64,000 nt of DNA from Cohnella nanjingensis (GCF_014212125.1 NZ_JACJVP010000032.1:38712-102711); one strand, 5' to 3'; numbered from the stretch's first letter, positions 43,786 to 51,111 are shown. Numbers and translations: made by a program. Notes: a model not told the origin generated them from the sequence alone.

Positions 43786-44283
43786 ATGGGAGAACAGTTC
43801 CTGGGTGAAATTCGCTTGTTCGCCATCGGATTCGCTCCGAGAGGCTGGGCGGATTGCAATGGGCAGATCATGTCGATTAACAGCAACCAAGCGCTTTTCT
43901 CATTGCTCGGCACCACTTATGGCGGCAACGGCGTCAGCACCTTTGCGCTCCCGGATCTGAGAGGCAAGGTGCCGGTAGGTATAGGGAGCAGTTATCCGCT
44001 CGGTATGACGTCGGGCGAAGCGTCCCATACGATAACGACGAATGAAATTCCGATGCATACCCATCAAGTCTCGGCTTCCAACGTCGCGGCTTCTTCGGTC
44101 TCGCCGGAGACTGCTGTGTGGGCAAGCTCTTCGAATCAATTCGCCGCCTCCGGTAATTTGGGGCTTATGAATGCCCAGGCCATAGGCAGCGCCGGAGGCT
44201 CGCAGAGCCATTCGAACATGCAGCCCTATTTGACTGTTCGCTATTGCATTGCGTTAAACGGAATTTATCCTAGCAGGAACTGA
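43786..44283 (+). CDS. phage tail collar domain protein 2 (MdpB-like)
   Basis: This 165-residue paralogue of the preceding protein shares FLGEIRLFAIGFAPRGWADCNG, FSLLGTTYGGNGVSTFALPDLRGKVPVG and the C-terminal GGSQSHSNMQPYLTVRYCIAL. ATG 43786 has AGGAGG 11 bases upstream. The variable stretch between about residues 85 and 140 is Ser/Ala-rich and differs among the three paralogues. In related tail fibres this region would face outward. It has no signal peptide or membrane segment. Confidence 0.86.
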   Translation: MGEQFLGEIRLFAIGFAPRGWADCNGQIMSINSNQALFSLLGTTYGGNGVSTFALPDLRGKVPVGIGSSYPLGMTSGEASHTITTNEIPMHTHQVSASNVAASSVSPETAVWASSSNQFAASGNLGLMNAQAIGSAGGSQSHSNMQPYLTVRYCIALNGIYPSRN

Positions 44284-44295
44284 GGAGGAACGGAC

Positions 44296-44832
44296 ATGGC
44301 AGACGCTTATACAGGGGAGATTCGGCTATTCGGTGGCAATTATGCGCCCAAGAATTGGGCGCTCTGTAATGGCCAATTGCTGCCTATCTCATCGAATACA
44401 GTACTATTTAGCATACTGGGTGTCCAATACGGCGGCGATGGAAGAACCAATTTCGCTCTGCCGAATTTGAATGGCAATACCGCCATGGGACAAGGGGCTG
44501 GTCCGGGACTTACGCCGAGAACGGTAGGAGAGTCGGTCGGCGCGCCTGCGGTGACGCTGAACGTTAACGAGCTTCCCGCTCATACGCATCATCCGCAAGC
44601 GGTTGCCGCGCCGGGCAACTCGACGGCTGCTACAGGGAACTTGTGGGCCGAGACCCCCAAGCAAGGCCGGGGAGGCACTCAACTTCCGTTATATGGAGCT
44701 ACCTCTAACGTGCCCCTTTCAGCGCAAGCTATTAATACGGCTGGAGGAAATCAGCCGCATAACAATATGCAGCCCTTCTTGGCCATGAATTATATTATTT
44801 GCTTATATGGGGAATTTCCAGTTAGACAATAA
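44296..44832 (+). CDS. phage tail collar domain protein 3 (MdpB-like)
   Basis: This 178-residue third paralogue has YTGEIRLFGGNYAPKNWALCNG, FSILGVQYGGDGRTNFALPNLNG and GGNQPHNNMQPFLAMNYIICLYG. ATG 44296 follows GAGGAGGAA, only 12 bases after the previous stop. It ends the cluster before a strong hairpin. The three proteins keep the same overall fold but differ in the middle, which fits a hetero-oligomer. No baseplate, tube, sheath or holin gene is nearby. Confidence 0.86.
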   Translation: MADAYTGEIRLFGGNYAPKNWALCNGQLLPISSNTVLFSILGVQYGGDGRTNFALPNLNGNTAMGQGAGPGLTPRTVGESVGAPAVTLNVNELPAHTHHPQAVAAPGNSTAATGNLWAETPKQGRGGTQLPLYGATSNVPLSAQAINTAGGNQPHNNMQPFLAMNYIICLYGEFPVRQ

Positions 44833-44845
44833 TCTTCTTATAGAC

Positions 44846-44892
44846 AGCAACCTTAGTTCGGTACTCCACCGGACTAAGGTTGTTACTTTTAT
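44846..44892 (+). terminator. terminator after the collar cluster
   Basis: CAACCTTAGT (44848-44857) pairs with ACTAAGGTTG (44873-44882), with TCGGT/ACCGG extending the stem, followed by TTACTTTTATT. The remaining gap to 45107 shows no supported gene. Confidence 0.85.
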
Positions 44893-45107
44893 TCTGGAAT
44901 GAAATACTTTTTTTGTGCAAGGATTTCCTGATGCATATCCGAGAGAACCTGATTGAAGTAAGAGGGATAATGACTCGGAAACGATGATCAGGGAGGAGCT
45001 TCGTGCGCTCGGAGGCATGCGCCTCTTCGGCGACAGCGCCGGAGAATCGCGATTTGAGCCGCGCTGCTCGGCTTCCGCCGACGTTGGCGATCGACGCAAC
45101 GCCTCGC

Positions 45108-45827
45108 TCATTCGGCCGGCCAAGAGAACGGATGGGAGGTCCTTGCGTTCCGGACCTCCAGCATCACGTCCGATAAGTTCAGGCCGCGTTCCCTCATGTC
45201 GTCTACGTAAATATCCGCGCGGATCAGCCCCTTGTGAAGGATGATCGCCCGGTCGATCACGTTCTCGATCTCGTCGATCAGATGGGTCGTCAGCAGCACC
45301 GTCTCTTCGCCGCTCAGACCTGCGATCATCCGATTCAACGAGTCCCGGCGCGAGAAGATATCCTTCCCGACGAACGGTTCATCCATGATCAGATAGTCCG
45401 CCCGTTTGGCCAGGCCGGCGCAGATCTCCAGCTTCATCTTCTGGCCTTTGGAGAACGTCCTGATCTTGCGGTTCGCCGGGAGTTCATAAGCGTCGACCAA
45501 GGAGGCATAGCGCGCCTGATCGAACCTCGGGAAGTAATCCGCCAGGAACCGGCCGTACTTCTCCGGCGTCAGATCGGGCAGATAGCTGCCCTCCTCCGTA
45601 ATGAACGCGATCCGGTCATACTGCGCCGTGACCGGTCTTCCCTCGATCGTGATCTCCCCGTTCTGCAGCTCGCCGATGCCCATGATCGCTTTGAGCAAGG
45701 TGGTCTTCCCGCTGCCGTTCTCCCCGAGGATGCCGACGACTTCGCCTTTGGGGATCGCCAGGTGGTTCACGTACAGCAGGGCATTGCTCGCGGGATAACG
45801 CTGATCTACGAATTTCAGTTCAATCAT
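45108..45827 (-). CDS. ABC transporter ATP-binding protein
   Basis: This 239-residue ATPase has Walker A GENGSGKTT, Walker B YLIMDEPF and H-loop LLTTHLIDE. The signature is degenerate (FSKGQKMKLEI), as in YtrB/YhcH-type ATPases of GntR-controlled operons. The segment FITEEGSYLPDLTPEKYGRFL is also typical of that group. It is last in a four-gene minus-strand operon and overlaps the preceding gene by 8 bases, with GGGAGG providing its ribosome site. It should energise the membrane protein encoded at 47150. Confidence 0.87.
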   Translation of the reverse strand: MIELKFVDQRYPASNALLYVNHLAIPKGEVVGILGENGSGKTTLLKAIMGIGELQNGEITIEGRPVTAQYDRIAFITEEGSYLPDLTPEKYGRFLADYFPRFDQARYASLVDAYELPANRKIRTFSKGQKMKLEICAGLAKRADYLIMDEPFVGKDIFSRRDSLNRMIAGLSGEETVLLTTHLIDEIENVIDRAIILHKGLIRADIYVDDMRERGLNLSDVMLEVRNARTSHPFSWPAE

Positions 45828-47130
45828 GCTCTGTGCCTCCCGCCGCGGGAATCGATGCTACGCTCAGATTCGCGAAACGCCTATAATCCATCGAATCATA
45901 GCTGAAGCCGCCTCGCGAAGCCTGTCCGTAGATCATCTCCATATTGTCTTCATTCCGATCGGTGAGGAGCTCTCCCCGGTAGACCAGCTTCGACTGCGCG
46001 TAGACGTAGATATAGAAATGCTGCGGAAGCGCGAGATCGTACATAGGCGATGCGTCGGAAGTCCGCGCTTCGTGAATGTTCCGGAGGACGTAAAGCTTGC
46101 CGTTCCGATAGCTCATATAGTTGGTATCGCCATACCCCAAGTTGGCGCCCTCGGCAAGGTCCGCCTGGACGGTATTGACGACTTGAACGCCGCGGGAGAC
46201 GTCGAAGCTCAGAATGAGCCGTCGACCTTCGCTCCCCCGGAAGCTGACGTTCAGCATGTCCTGCGCCGGATCGGCGTACGCTTCGTAATTCTCGACATAC
46301 CCATTCGTCCCGGCGGGCTTCTCCCCCGGCCGGCCCGGCAAGTAGAAGTCGGGAACAGACGCCTCGCCGAGCAGCTTGCCGCTGTCGCTGTCATAGCTGC
46401 TGATCTTCAGCGTAGGGCCCTCGACCGACAGCAAGATCAGCTTGGCGCCGACCGCCTCGAGGCCGAGCACTTCGATGTGCGGCTGCTCGGGAGAAGCGTT
46501 GGCGTCGAGATTGATCTCTGCAACCTTGCGGGCGGCATACTGCTTGCGGTCCACCGCCGGCGGTAAGCCCCATTGGTGGAAGCGAAGCTCGTAGATGCCG
46601 CTCTTGCCCGTGAATTCGGCGGATACCGGCACCGTGAAGTACACCTTGTCGCCGACCTTGGCTACGCCGTATTCCGGCTGGTTGGCGAAGGTGGCGCTAT
46701 TGGTCTTGCCGTTCGAGATCGCGGGCGTGACTTCCGCCGAACCGACGGGGATGAAGTAGGCATCGGGGTTCGTGAGTTTGTAGGAAGTAATCTCATAGGT
46801 GCCGATCCCGCTCACGTTGAATTGCATGTCGTCGATTCGTTTGGCCATGCCGGGGTTGTAAGTGTACATATCGGCAGATCTAGGCTGTTCGAAGATCGCG
46901 GTGTGTGTCGTCACCGTCCCCGCTTGCAGACGGAAGTTCGTCCGGTGATAGCCGTCCAACAGTTCCCCGCCGATCGCGACATCCCCGATGGCGTCGCGGC
47001 TGCCGGTCAGATCCTTCAACGCGAAGGTGCCGTTGTCTCTCATCCCGTAGGTTTGTACGGCGATGGCGATCAGGAGCGCGATCGCCGCGACGAATGCGGG
47101 AATGGCGGCGTGTTTCTTGAATTCGGCCAT
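45820..47130 (-). CDS. membrane-anchored extracellular protein of unknown function in ABC operon
   Basis: This 436-residue protein has one N-terminal membrane helix (AAIPAFVAAIALLIAIAVQTYG) and no lipobox. The rest is extracytoplasmic and beta-rich, with segments such as GIGTYEITSYKL, LKISSYDSDSGKLLGEASVPD and NYMSYRNGKLYVLRNIHE. The latter hints at a propeller-like fold in the second half. I do not recognise a family. It sits between the permease and ATPase genes and is probably a dedicated partner of the transporter. ATG 47130 has GAGGGGA upstream. Confidence 0.75.
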   Translation of the reverse strand: MAEFKKHAAIPAFVAAIALLIAIAVQTYGMRDNGTFALKDLTGSRDAIGDVAIGGELLDGYHRTNFRLQAGTVTTHTAIFEQPRSADMYTYNPGMAKRIDDMQFNVSGIGTYEITSYKLTNPDAYFIPVGSAEVTPAISNGKTNSATFANQPEYGVAKVGDKVYFTVPVSAEFTGKSGIYELRFHQWGLPPAVDRKQYAARKVAEINLDANASPEQPHIEVLGLEAVGAKLILLSVEGPTLKISSYDSDSGKLLGEASVPDFYLPGRPGEKPAGTNGYVENYEAYADPAQDMLNVSFRGSEGRRLILSFDVSRGVQVVNTVQADLAEGANLGYGDTNYMSYRNGKLYVLRNIHEARTSDASPMYDLALPQHFYIYVYAQSKLVYRGELLTDRNEDNMEMIYGQASRGGFSYDSMDYRRFANLSVASIPAAGGTEHD

Positions 47131-47149
47131 TGTCGTGGTCCCCTCTCCT

Positions 47150-47923
47150 TTAAGCGATGGCGCCTCTTCGGATCCATCTCAAGCTGTGCCATACGAAGTA
47201 CCCGCTGAGCGCGAGGAGCAACAGGCTGCTCGGGTACAGACTCTTGGACGCCATGTAATGGCTGGCCTCGTTCAAGCGATAGACGAGGACGTTGTACAGA
47301 ACCAGCCCTGCGGTGCCGACCATGACGAATCCCGCGTACTTCCGGCTCCGCTCGCATAAGACGCCGTAGTAGAATCCGGTCGCGATGACGAGGAGCATGC
47401 TGACGGACGACAGTAAGCGGCTGAAGTGAAAGGGCAGCAGCAGCCGGAAAAAGTCCGATCGTACGAAGGCCAGGAACAGCCCGTTGTGCATGATCATCTT
47501 GCCTTCCTGATAGGCGCTCGCGCGATCCATGACGAGCGCGTAGCCAAGCCGGATGCTGAGGAGCTGCGCGACGATCAGCAGCAGCAGGCTGACGAGGAAG
47601 ACGAGCAGCTTGCTGAGATAGAGCGACTCCCGCCTGACGGGCAGCGTCAGGTACGTATAGATGCTCTTGCCGCCCCAGTAGCCGGCATAGATCGTCTTCA
47701 GGAAATATGCGCATAGCAGGAGCACCAAGAGAAAGAAGAGGAGCGGGCAGCCGGATGCCGCGTACAGATCCTCATATCGCGCATGATTCGCAAACACGTT
47801 GTAATCTTTGGCCGCCGCGTTCAACAGATAGAGCGGAGCCAAGAGCGCGCCGGCGCACAGGAGGGCGACGAAGCCCAGCCAGCGGCCGAATTCCCAATTC
47901 AACAGACGGTACAAGCCGCGCAA
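47150..47923 (-). CDS. ABC-2-type membrane protein of the GntR-controlled operon
   Basis: This protein of about 257 residues has six hydrophobic segments and opens with RLLNWEFGRWLGFVALL, the N-terminal pattern of ABC-2-type permeases. I chose TTG 47923 because GAGGTGG lies just upstream and the frame before it crosses the promoter/operator region. The frame remains open to 48007, overlapping the regulator stop, but that part is unlikely to be translated. It should form the membrane channel with the ATPase at 45108. The substrate is unknown; related GntR/ABC-2 operons respond to cell-envelope antibiotics. Confidence 0.78.
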   Translation of the reverse strand: MRGLYRLLNWEFGRWLGFVALLCAGALLAPLYLLNAAAKDYNVFANHARYEDLYAASGCPLLFFLLVLLLCAYFLKTIYAGYWGGKSIYTYLTLPVRRESLYLSKLLVFLVSLLLLIVAQLLSIRLGYALVMDRASAYQEGKMIMHNGLFLAFVRSDFFRLLLPFHFSRLLSSVSMLLVIATGFYYGVLCERSRKYAGFVMVGTAGLVLYNVLVYRLNEASHYMASKSLYPSSLLLLALSGYFVWHSLRWIRRGAIA

Positions 47924-47938
47924 ACGAACCACCTCTAT

Positions 47939-47959
47939 TGTATTAAGTATATAGTACAA
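47939..47959 (-). promoter_or_regulatory. GntR-type operator 2 (before permease)
   Basis: On the minus strand this reads TTGTACTA-n7-AATACA, matching the site at 48399-48419 in all fixed positions. It lies 16 bases upstream of the TTG start of the permease gene, between it and the regulator gene. Confidence 0.7.
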
Positions 47960-47997
47960 GAAAGGCGCAGAGGCCCGATGGAACCGTCGATGCGCCG

Positions 47998-48381
47998 TTA
48001 ATCCCAATGCTCGCTGATCAATTCGACGACCGTCTTGAACGACAGCTGAATCTCCTTGGCCGATTCGACGAACGACTTCACCAGCTCGCGCGTGAGCTCG
48101 GCCTCGATGCGTCCCAGGATGGCGTCATCGACGTAGACGACGCTTCCGAGCGTGCTGCTGGTCCGTATGAATCCTTCATCTTCCATCAGCTTGAACGCCT
48201 TCTGAACGGTATTCGGATTAATGTTCAGCTGCGAGGCGATCTCCCGCCTGGACGGCAGTTTGTCCCCTGACAGCGCCTTGCGCAGCAGGATTTGCCGTTT
48301 CACGTACAATACCGCTTGCAGATAGACAGGTTCCCGGTTGTTCAGCTTGAGATCGTAAAAGTTCAACACGCCTACATTCAC
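47998..48381 (-). CDS. GntR-family regulator, YtrA/YhcF subtype
   Basis: This 127-residue regulator has a winged helix-turn-helix (PVYLQAVLYVKRQILLRKAL, KLPSRREIASQLNINPNTVQKAFKLMEDEGFI). Only a short C-terminal tail of about 45 residues follows, as in YtrA-type repressors that lack a large effector domain. It is the first gene of the operon and has the same 21-bp operator upstream as the following permease, so autoregulation is likely. The inducing signal is not visible in the sequence; cell-wall stress is the usual theme for this subtype. Confidence 0.88.
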   Translation of the reverse strand: MNVGVLNFYDLKLNNREPVYLQAVLYVKRQILLRKALSGDKLPSRREIASQLNINPNTVQKAFKLMEDEGFIRTSSTLGSVVYVDDAILGRIEAELTRELVKSFVESAKEIQLSFKTVVELISEHWD

Positions 48382-48398
48382 CCGCTTCCTCGCATGAC

Positions 48399-48419
48399 TG
48401 TATTATTGCAGTAGTACAA
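48399..48419 (-). promoter_or_regulatory. GntR-type operator 1 (before regulator)
   Basis: On the minus strand this reads TTGTACTA-n7-AATACA, the same as 47939-47959. It lies 18 bases upstream of the regulator start. YtrA-family sites of the general form TGTACTA-n-TAGTACA are similar in the left arm. Confidence 0.7.
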
Positions 48420-48567
48420 AGAGGTTGTCAATGGGGATCGGACGGGGGACATCCGAATGAATTGGCGATTTTCTTTTTCACCGCATGATGATGCTCCGCT
48501 TGCGGCCGTTCAGCGCCGCGACGGGAACGGCGAGCTTCGATCGGTTCCATGCGAATTGATTGGATAA

Positions 48568-48589
48568 AGGGCGTCCGGTAGGACGCCCT
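48568..48589. terminator. hairpin in gene-poor gap
   Basis: AGGGCGTCC (48568-48576) pairs with GGACGCCCT (48581-48589) around GGTA. Neither side has a good T-tract. Apart from this hairpin and operator 1, 48382-48728 shows nothing I can support. Confidence 0.45.
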
Positions 48590-48728
48590 CTCGTTCTCCT
48601 TATCATCTCCGTCTGCCATGACCTCAGCCGGACCGATCCTCTAGGAAATACATATTTCGGTGCCAGATTCAGAAGCGGGTCGGTGATCTGGGAGCTCTCG
48701 AAGCGTGAACCGAGATCGGCCTGCCGCT

Positions 48729-48951
48729 TTATTCAGAAGTAGAATGACGACGATCAGGCGCATGTTGGTGATGGTCATGATCATCGTGCTTATGATGATC
48801 GTGTTCATGATGATCGTGCTCATGATGATCGTGATTGTAATGCCGATCGTGCACAATCGTCAGGCGCGGGCCGTGTCCGTTCCCCTGAGCATCATCCTCC
48901 GTATACCCGACGACTGCGCGAAGCACGTTCGGACGCTCGTCCAAGTCCGAT
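48729..48951 (-). pseudogene. larC: inverted internal fragment of larC (nickel insertion enzyme)
   Basis: The minus-strand frame reads SDLDERPNVLRAVVGYTEDD, which matches the middle of LarC (family block RPNVLRxxxGE). It then runs into a tail with about 18 histidines among Asp/Glu (repeats of HDHHEHD), a nickel-binding feature of LarC-type proteins. Upstream of the Ser codon the frame is closed by a stop, and the LarC N-terminal half is absent. The domain that should follow, TNIDDMNPE, is encoded 1.1 kb away on the opposite strand at 50068. LarC inserts nickel into the pincer cofactor of lactate racemase. This piece must have been inverted or transposed. Confidence 0.65.
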
Positions 48952-49137
48952 CAGTCGACCGGCATCCAGACGATCTATCAGATGCAATGGCTGGCGGAGA
49001 AGGCGAAGGAGAAGGGATGGAACGAGCGCGTTCTGGACCAATGGGAATACAAAGCCATCTATAACGAACGGCTTTTGGCGCGGGTGAACGAGCGCGTCAA
49101 GCTTTTGAGAGAAGGCAAATTGAAGGCGGAGGATTAA
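48949..49137 (+). pseudogene. orphan C-terminal coding fragment
   Basis: A plus-strand frame with strongly protein-like composition ends at the TAA at 49135-49137. It is rich in long helices (IYQMQWLAEKAKEKGWNERV, YNERLLARVNERVKLLREG). It has no start codon with a ribosome site and begins exactly where the larC fragment of the opposite strand ends. I do not recognise the family. It is read here as the tail of a gene cut by the same rearrangement. Confidence 0.5.
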
Positions 49138-49354
49138 GTGCGTCTTCGTTCCGACCCGGCCGGTTCCCCCTCCCATCGACATCGTCGGGGCCTGAGACGC
49201 TTTCGCCGCGGCTTCGCTGTGCGCGCTTGGCGCCGGAGGTACGGGGCCGGAAGCGGTTGCCCTCGCCCATTGCGCGTCTTCGGTCGTCATCCGGAAGATC
49301 GGCACGGCCGGAACCGCCACCTGGGAAGAAATCAACGAGGTTCATACCGGATAG
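49138..49354 (+). pseudogene. C-terminal remnant of a PfkB-family sugar kinase with a stop in the catalytic motif
   Basis: The plus-strand frame reads VFVPTRPVPPPIDIVGA, a TGA stop (49193-49195), DAFAAASLCALGAGGTGPEA and VVIRKIGTAGTATWEE, ending at TAG 49354. This is the C-terminal third of a PfkB/ribokinase-type kinase. The DIVGAGDAF signature contains the catalytic Asp, and the Gly before that Asp is replaced by the stop (GGA to TGA would be one change). The N-terminal two thirds are absent. The next gene is an SIS isomerase of the phosphoheptose-isomerase type, a common partner of such kinases. Confidence 0.7.
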
Positions 49355-49391
49355 GCGATGACGCCAACGCCATTCGAAAGGGGGAACGAAA

Positions 49392-50090
49392 ATGCTTTCC
49401 GATCGTCATATTGATCGTTGGTTGTCGGGATTGATCGCCAAATACCCGGATTTGTCGGCATGCCGAAACGATACCGAAGCGGGTTACCGCTGTCTGTCGA
49501 GAGCCTACCGAGCCGGAGGCAAGCTGCTTGCGTGCGGGAACGGCGGAAGCGCAGCCGACAGCGAACATATCGTAGGAGAACTGATAAAGGGGTTCATGTC
49601 CAAGCGGCCGTTGTCCGCGGATCGGCGCATAATGTTTGAATCCCTATTTCAGAAGGACGGCGCCTATCTTGCCGACCATCTGCAGGGGGCGCTGCCGGCG
49701 ATTTCGCTCGTCAGCCATTCCGCCCTCGTGACGGCTTATTCCAATGATGTCGCGGCGGATATGGTATTCGCCCAACAGGTATACGGGCTTGCGAAACCGG
49801 AGGATGTCCTGCTTGCAATCAGCACGTCCGGAAACTCCGGCAATGTCGTTCGGGCAGTTCGGGTCGCGTGTGCGCTCGGGGTGACGACGATCGGTCTCAC
49901 TGGAAGCAGCGGCGGCACGCTGGCTGATTTGTGCGCCGTGACGATCCGCGTGCCTTGGAAGTCGACGCCCGACATCCAAGAGCGCCATCTTCCGATCTAT
50001 CACACCCTGTGCATGATGGTCGAACAAGACTTTTTCGGCGGCATGGACGAGGACGGACTCGAGGAGGATGGCGATGTTCGAAGAGCATAA
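49392..50090 (+). CDS. SIS-domain phosphosugar isomerase (GmhA-like)
   Basis: This 232-residue protein has a single SIS domain with the loops LLACGNGGSAADSEH and LAISTSGNSGNVVRAV. The C-terminal helix IQERHLPIYHTLCMMVEQDFF carries the Glu and His positions used by phosphoheptose isomerases. GmhA converts sedoheptulose 7-phosphate to D-glycero-D-manno-heptose 7-phosphate, but relatives act on other sugar phosphates, so the substrate is open. ATG 49392 follows AAAGGGGGAA. The upstream kinase remnant suggests it has lost its partner. The last 23 bases overlap the larC-like frame, and the charged tail (DEDGLEEDGDVRRA) may be a junction product. Confidence 0.8.
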   Translation: MLSDRHIDRWLSGLIAKYPDLSACRNDTEAGYRCLSRAYRAGGKLLACGNGGSAADSEHIVGELIKGFMSKRPLSADRRIMFESLFQKDGAYLADHLQGALPAISLVSHSALVTAYSNDVAADMVFAQQVYGLAKPEDVLLAISTSGNSGNVVRAVRVACALGVTTIGLTGSSGGTLADLCAVTIRVPWKSTPDIQERHLPIYHTLCMMVEQDFFGGMDEDGLEEDGDVRRA

Positions 50091-50568
50091 GCGGGAGCAT
50101 CGGGAAGGCGAAATGGTCATGCTGCAGACGAACATCGACGACATGAATCCCGAGCTCTGCCCATACGTGAGCGAACGGCTGCTCTCGGCGGGCGCCCATG
50201 ACGTATTCTGGATTCCGATCCTGATGAAAAAAGGGCGGCCGGGTTTCTTGCTGAATGTCTTGACGAATGCCGACCGTCTGAATCTCATGGAGACCATCGT
50301 CTTCGAAGAGACGACGACGTTGGGCATGAGGTATATATGGACGGAATGCAAGCGGCTTGAGCGCCATTTGGTCGATGTCGAGACCCCCTGGGGGACGATC
50401 GGAGTCAAAGTCGGCGTCATGGGAGGGAAAACCGTTCAGTTCGCTCCCGAATACGCGCAATGCGAAGCGGCGGCCAAAGCGAACGGCATCCCTTTGAAAA
50501 CGGTATTCGAGGCGGCGAGGAGAGCTTATCAAGACTCCGTTCGCGCCGAAGGGGGCGAGACGGGATGA
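50068..50568 (+). CDS. larC: LarC C-terminal domain (LarC2-like nickel insertion protein)
   Basis: This protein of up to 166 residues has LQTNIDDMNPELCPYVSERL, FWIPILMKKGRPGF, FEETTTLGMRYIWTE and VETPWGTIGVKVGVMGGK, all conserved blocks of the C-terminal half of LarC. LarC is often made as LarC1 plus LarC2 by ribosomal frameshifting, but here no LarC1 lies upstream; only an inverted piece remains at 48729. The start at ATG 50068 has GAGGAGG within the SIS gene. The N-terminus (EEHKREHREGE) looks like the end of the His-rich linker. It overlaps the next gene by ATGA. Activity without LarC1 is doubtful. Confidence 0.78.
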   Translation: MAMFEEHKREHREGEMVMLQTNIDDMNPELCPYVSERLLSAGAHDVFWIPILMKKGRPGFLLNVLTNADRLNLMETIVFEETTTLGMRYIWTECKRLERHLVDVETPWGTIGVKVGVMGGKTVQFAPEYAQCEAAAKANGIPLKTVFEAARRAYQDSVRAEGGETG

Positions 50569-50870
50569 AAGGCGATTCTTTCGCGGGGACGCGGGATTAT
50601 CGGAAATACATCATTCCCCTGGTATTTCTTCATATCGCGGGCGCTTCCATGCTCGGGTCCGCGACCGACCGATTTCCTGCTTTGTGGGGGATGGGTTTGA
50701 TCGCGTATACGCTCGGCAGCGGGAATATCCAGCAATGGTTGGGGAAAATCGACATGGGCCGGTGGGGATACGGACTCGTCGTTCTCTTTGCCGTTGCTTG
50801 GTTGGTAGGCTATGCAGGCTGGAAGAAGGGAGATAGCCGTTTGCTCCCCCGCCGGATTTATCGCCGATAA
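50565..50870 (+). pseudogene. NiCoT nickel/cobalt permease with internal in-frame deletion
   Basis: This 101-residue frame has two halves. Residues about 10-50 (YIIPLVFLHIAGASML, PALWGMGLIAYTLG) match the first membrane segment and the start of the second in HoxN/NixA-type permeases. There the family continues GLRHAFDADHIAAIDN. That metal-binding HX4DH region is missing. The sequence jumps to IQQWLGKIDMGRWGYGLVVLFAVAWLVGYAGWK, which matches the extreme C-terminal helix. Family members are about 330 residues, so some 230 were lost without breaking the frame. ATG 50565 overlaps the larC2 stop, showing the ancestral pairing of nickel uptake with nickel insertion. It cannot transport nickel as it stands. 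Confidence 0.68.
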
Positions 50871-50884
50871 TGGACGGAAGGCGT

Positions 50885-50923
50885 AAACCGCGTATGTTGC
50901 GTTTTTACATACGCGGTTTTTTT
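50885..50923 (+). terminator. intrinsic terminator after the nickel remnants
   Basis: AAACCGCGTATGT (50885-50897) pairs perfectly with ACATACGCGGTTT (50907-50919), followed by further T residues. Confidence 0.93.
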
Positions 50924-51082
50924 CTTTGCAAAAAATCTATCTCGCACAACCTGTTAATTAAAAAATTATCTAAATTTTAATTGTTGATTGAGTTGGGGAC
51001 TCTATTGAAAGTTAACGATTTCATGCCGACTTCATTGTCCCATGTTATTGTAAGTTAAAAGATCGTAATTTCGTCGCGAGAT

Positions 51083-51111
51083 TTGTCACATCGGTGTAAT
51101 TGTTCTATACT
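51083..51111 (+). promoter_or_regulatory. promoter of the LacI-family regulator gene
   Basis: -35 TTGTCA (51083-51088), a 17-base spacer and -10 TATACT (51106-51111). Downstream at 51147-51158 lies GATGTTAATATT, which recurs at 52307-52318 and may be an autoregulatory site. Confidence 0.75.

Noticed and set aside
42743-44832. Prophage or tailocin
   Set aside because: Only collar-domain proteins are present. No capsid, portal, sheath, tube, baseplate, lysis or integrase gene is nearby, and the cluster resembles MdpB-type genes found in non-phage settings.
44984-45107. Possible small gene between the collar cluster and the ABC operon
   Set aside because: The ATG at 44984 is followed by a short Arg-rich frame that overlaps the ATPase gene on the other strand, with no similarity and no terminator of its own.
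48705-49064. Plus-strand frame with an apparent membrane helix rich in Met, Ile and Val
   Set aside because: It is the antisense of the His/Asp-rich LarC linker; GTG/ATGATGATC patterns mimic a hydrophobic helix.
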